Positions 5,029-6,357 of a DNA stretch of 6,357 nucleotides are shown here, one piece after another. The position numbers were made by a program, and so were the translations under genes. Below the pieces are notes generated by a model, which was not told where the DNA came from, made no database searches, and saw only the letters and a list, made by a program, of their open reading frames with translations. The first letter of the stretch is position 1, and every line of letters starts with the position of its first letter. The stretch comes from Pseudomonadota bacterium (GTDB taxonomy: Bacteria > Myxococcota > Myxococcia > Myxococcales > Vulgatibacteraceae), in contig JAEZJH010000614.1 of assembly GCA_023436385.1 (NCBI GenBank), positions 1-6,357 on the forward strand. Reading direction: 5' to 3'.

Positions 5029-6357
5029 CTAGAACGCCGCCGCGACCTGGAGATAGGTGAAGTGCGCCTGCGGGGCCTCGCCGTCGGGGGCGACGTCGTC
5101 GAGGAACTCGCCGGGGAAGAGCGTCGAGTAGCCGAGGAGCAGGTTGAGGCCGGGGCGGGCCTGCCAGGTGAGGGTGGTGTCGAGCTCGGTGCCCACCGCG
5201 GTGGCGTCGGTCTCCGCGAGGCGCGGGTTGTCGAGGGCGACGAGCGGCGCGCCGTTCGCCCGGTAGAAGGTGTCGTCCGTCGAGGCCCGGGCGAGGAAGT
5301 GCACCGTGGCCGCCAGGGTGAAGCGCTCGTGGGTGGCGGCGGTGCCGACGTAGGGATCGGAGAGGTTCTTCCAGGCCGCCAGGTCCATCAGGCCGTACTT
5401 GTCGTGGTTGGTCGGGAAGAGGTTCTCGAACGTCTCCCAGGTGTCCGGGTCGTCGTCGTTGCCGGTGGCGTGGTCGTAGCCGACCAGCAGCTTGGGCGCG
5501 AACCGCACCGGGAAGGTGTAGTCGGCCTGGCCGTGGAAGGCCCAGGCGGCGACGTCCACGCCCTCGCCGCCGGCGCTCGCCGCCCGCTCGCCGAACTGGT
5601 AGGCGAACTCGCCGTTCAGGTGCAGGCCGGGGACCGGCTTCGCGTCGACGCGGAGGCCCGGGGTCCAGAGCGAGACGCGGGTGCGGGGCTGCACGTCCTG
5701 GTCGAGGCGCTGGCCGCGGTCGTAGAGGTAGAGGGCGTAGACGTCGATCACCAGGTTCTCGAGGTTCCACGAGGCGTAGAGCCCGCCGAAGTCGTCGCCG
5801 AGCGGCGTCACCGGCAATCCTCCCTGCCAGGGATCGTCGTTCAGGCGCGTCCAGAAGAGATCCGCGGTGAGCGGCCGGTACGGGCGGACCCGCACCACCG
5901 CGCCGTCGAACGCGCGCCCGACGTTGTCCCAGCCGAAGTTGCCGATCAGCCGGTGATCGCCGTAGGCGAGCTCCATCCGGCCGAGCTTCACCGCCAGGGG
6001 AAGGTCGAAGAGCTCCCGCGCCTCGAGCCAGCCCTGGTGCAGGTCGAGGTTCCGGGAGTTGGCCGCGGTCGAGGCCTCCTCGCCGAAGACCCGGGAATCC
6101 TGGGCCTGGAAGAAGACGGTGACGTCGTCCACCGGCTGCCCGGCCACCGAGAGGCGGGAGCGGAGCAGCACCCGTTCGCCGTCGAGGAAGGAGCCGGTGC
6201 CGCCCGGGGTGGCGCGGACGTCGGGGTTCAGGTCGAGGTTGCCCATCACCTCGCCCCGGGCCCGGATCTCGCCGTGAACCACGAGATCCAGCGGCGCCGG
6301 CCGGGCGAGGGGCGGCTGGCTCGGCTCGGTCGCGGCCGAGGGGGCCGGGGCGGCGGG
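5029..6357 (-). CDS. Alginate-export-type outer-membrane beta-barrel protein (5' partial)
   Basis: The 442 visible residues run to the right edge with no stop, so the start and signal peptide lie outside; GTG 6282 is only an internal Val in my reading. The first 25 visible residues are Ala/Pro-rich, like a linker after a signal peptide. Then come alternating amphipathic strands typical of an outer-membrane barrel, with the signature of the alginate-export domain family: GRMELAYGDHRLIG (visible 126-139, bases 5941-5982) followed by W-x-N-x-GRxFDG and a basic strand. The C-terminus is VAAAF, and a terminal Phe is the usual BAM-recognition signal. Proteins of this family form anionic polysaccharide pores in alginate producers, but many homologues are general porin-like proteins, and no alginate gene is seen here, so the substrate is unknown. 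It converges on tnaA across 76 bases. Confidence 0.87.
   Translation of the reverse strand, partial: PAAPAPSAATEPSQPPLARPAPLDLVVHGEIRARGEVMGNLDLNPDVRATPGGTGSFLDGERVLLRSRLSVAGQPVDDVTVFFQAQDSRVFGEEASTAANSRNLDLHQGWLEARELFDLPLAVKLGRMELAYGDHRLIGNFGWDNVGRAFDGAVVRVRPYRPLTADLFWTRLNDDPWQGGLPVTPLGDDFGGLYASWNLENLVIDVYALYLYDRGQRLDQDVQPRTRVSLWTPGLRVDAKPVPGLHLNGEFAYQFGERAASAGGEGVDVAAWAFHGQADYTFPVRFAPKLLVGYDHATGNDDDPDTWETFENLFPTNHDKYGLMDLAAWKNLSDPYVGTAATHERFTLAATVHFLARASTDDTFYRANGAPLVALDNPRLAETDATAVGTELDTTLTWQARPGLNLLLGYSTLFPGEFLDDVAPDGEAPQAHFTYLQVAAAF

Noticed and set aside
4886..5770. 294-codon minus-strand frame over the porin gene
   Set aside because: It is Arg/Pro-rich, crosses the terminator, and competes with the barrel frame that has a family signature and a C-terminal Phe.

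Overview
The window reads as part of a very GC-rich bacterial chromosome. Codon third positions are almost all G or C, five genes lie close together on both strands, and no insertion sequence, tRNA, rRNA or CRISPR array is visible. A cysteine-rich exported protein with Gly/Thr 'GTGG' linkers, together with a Gram-negative outer-membrane barrel, suggests a Myxococcota or other former deltaproteobacterium. That placement is inference, since no marker gene is present.

Layout: (1) 3-1001 (+) is a cysteine-rich, probably secreted protein whose N-terminus is cut by the window edge; it ends in two tandem six-cysteine repeats. (2) 1002-1173 is non-coding and holds two clear hairpins. (3) 1174-2541 (+) is a 12-helix MFS transporter resembling the POT/PTR peptide transporters. 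(4) 2538-3359 (-) is a YwiC-like integral membrane protein of unknown function; it meets the transporter tail to tail and shares 4 bp with it. (5) 3360-3590 is a divergent intergenic region that must carry the start signals for both flanking genes. (6) 3591-4952 (+) is tnaA, a tryptophanase starting at TTG, with catalytic and tryptophanase-specific residues in place. (7) 4977-5011 is a strong intrinsic terminator. (8) 5029-6357 (-) is an outer-membrane barrel of the alginate-export type, cut by the right edge.

The strand order (+, +, -, +, -) and the separations give no multi-gene operon. The first two genes are co-directional but separated by hairpins. Tryptophanase would give the cell indole, pyruvate and ammonium from tryptophan. 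The MFS protein could import amino acids or peptides, but nothing in the sequence ties it to tnaA. I do not see a new multi-gene system here. The most unusual items are the tandem six-cysteine repeats and Ca2+-loop-like motif of the first protein, the terminator-less convergent overlap, and the solitary tryptophanase lacking a TnaC-like leader.
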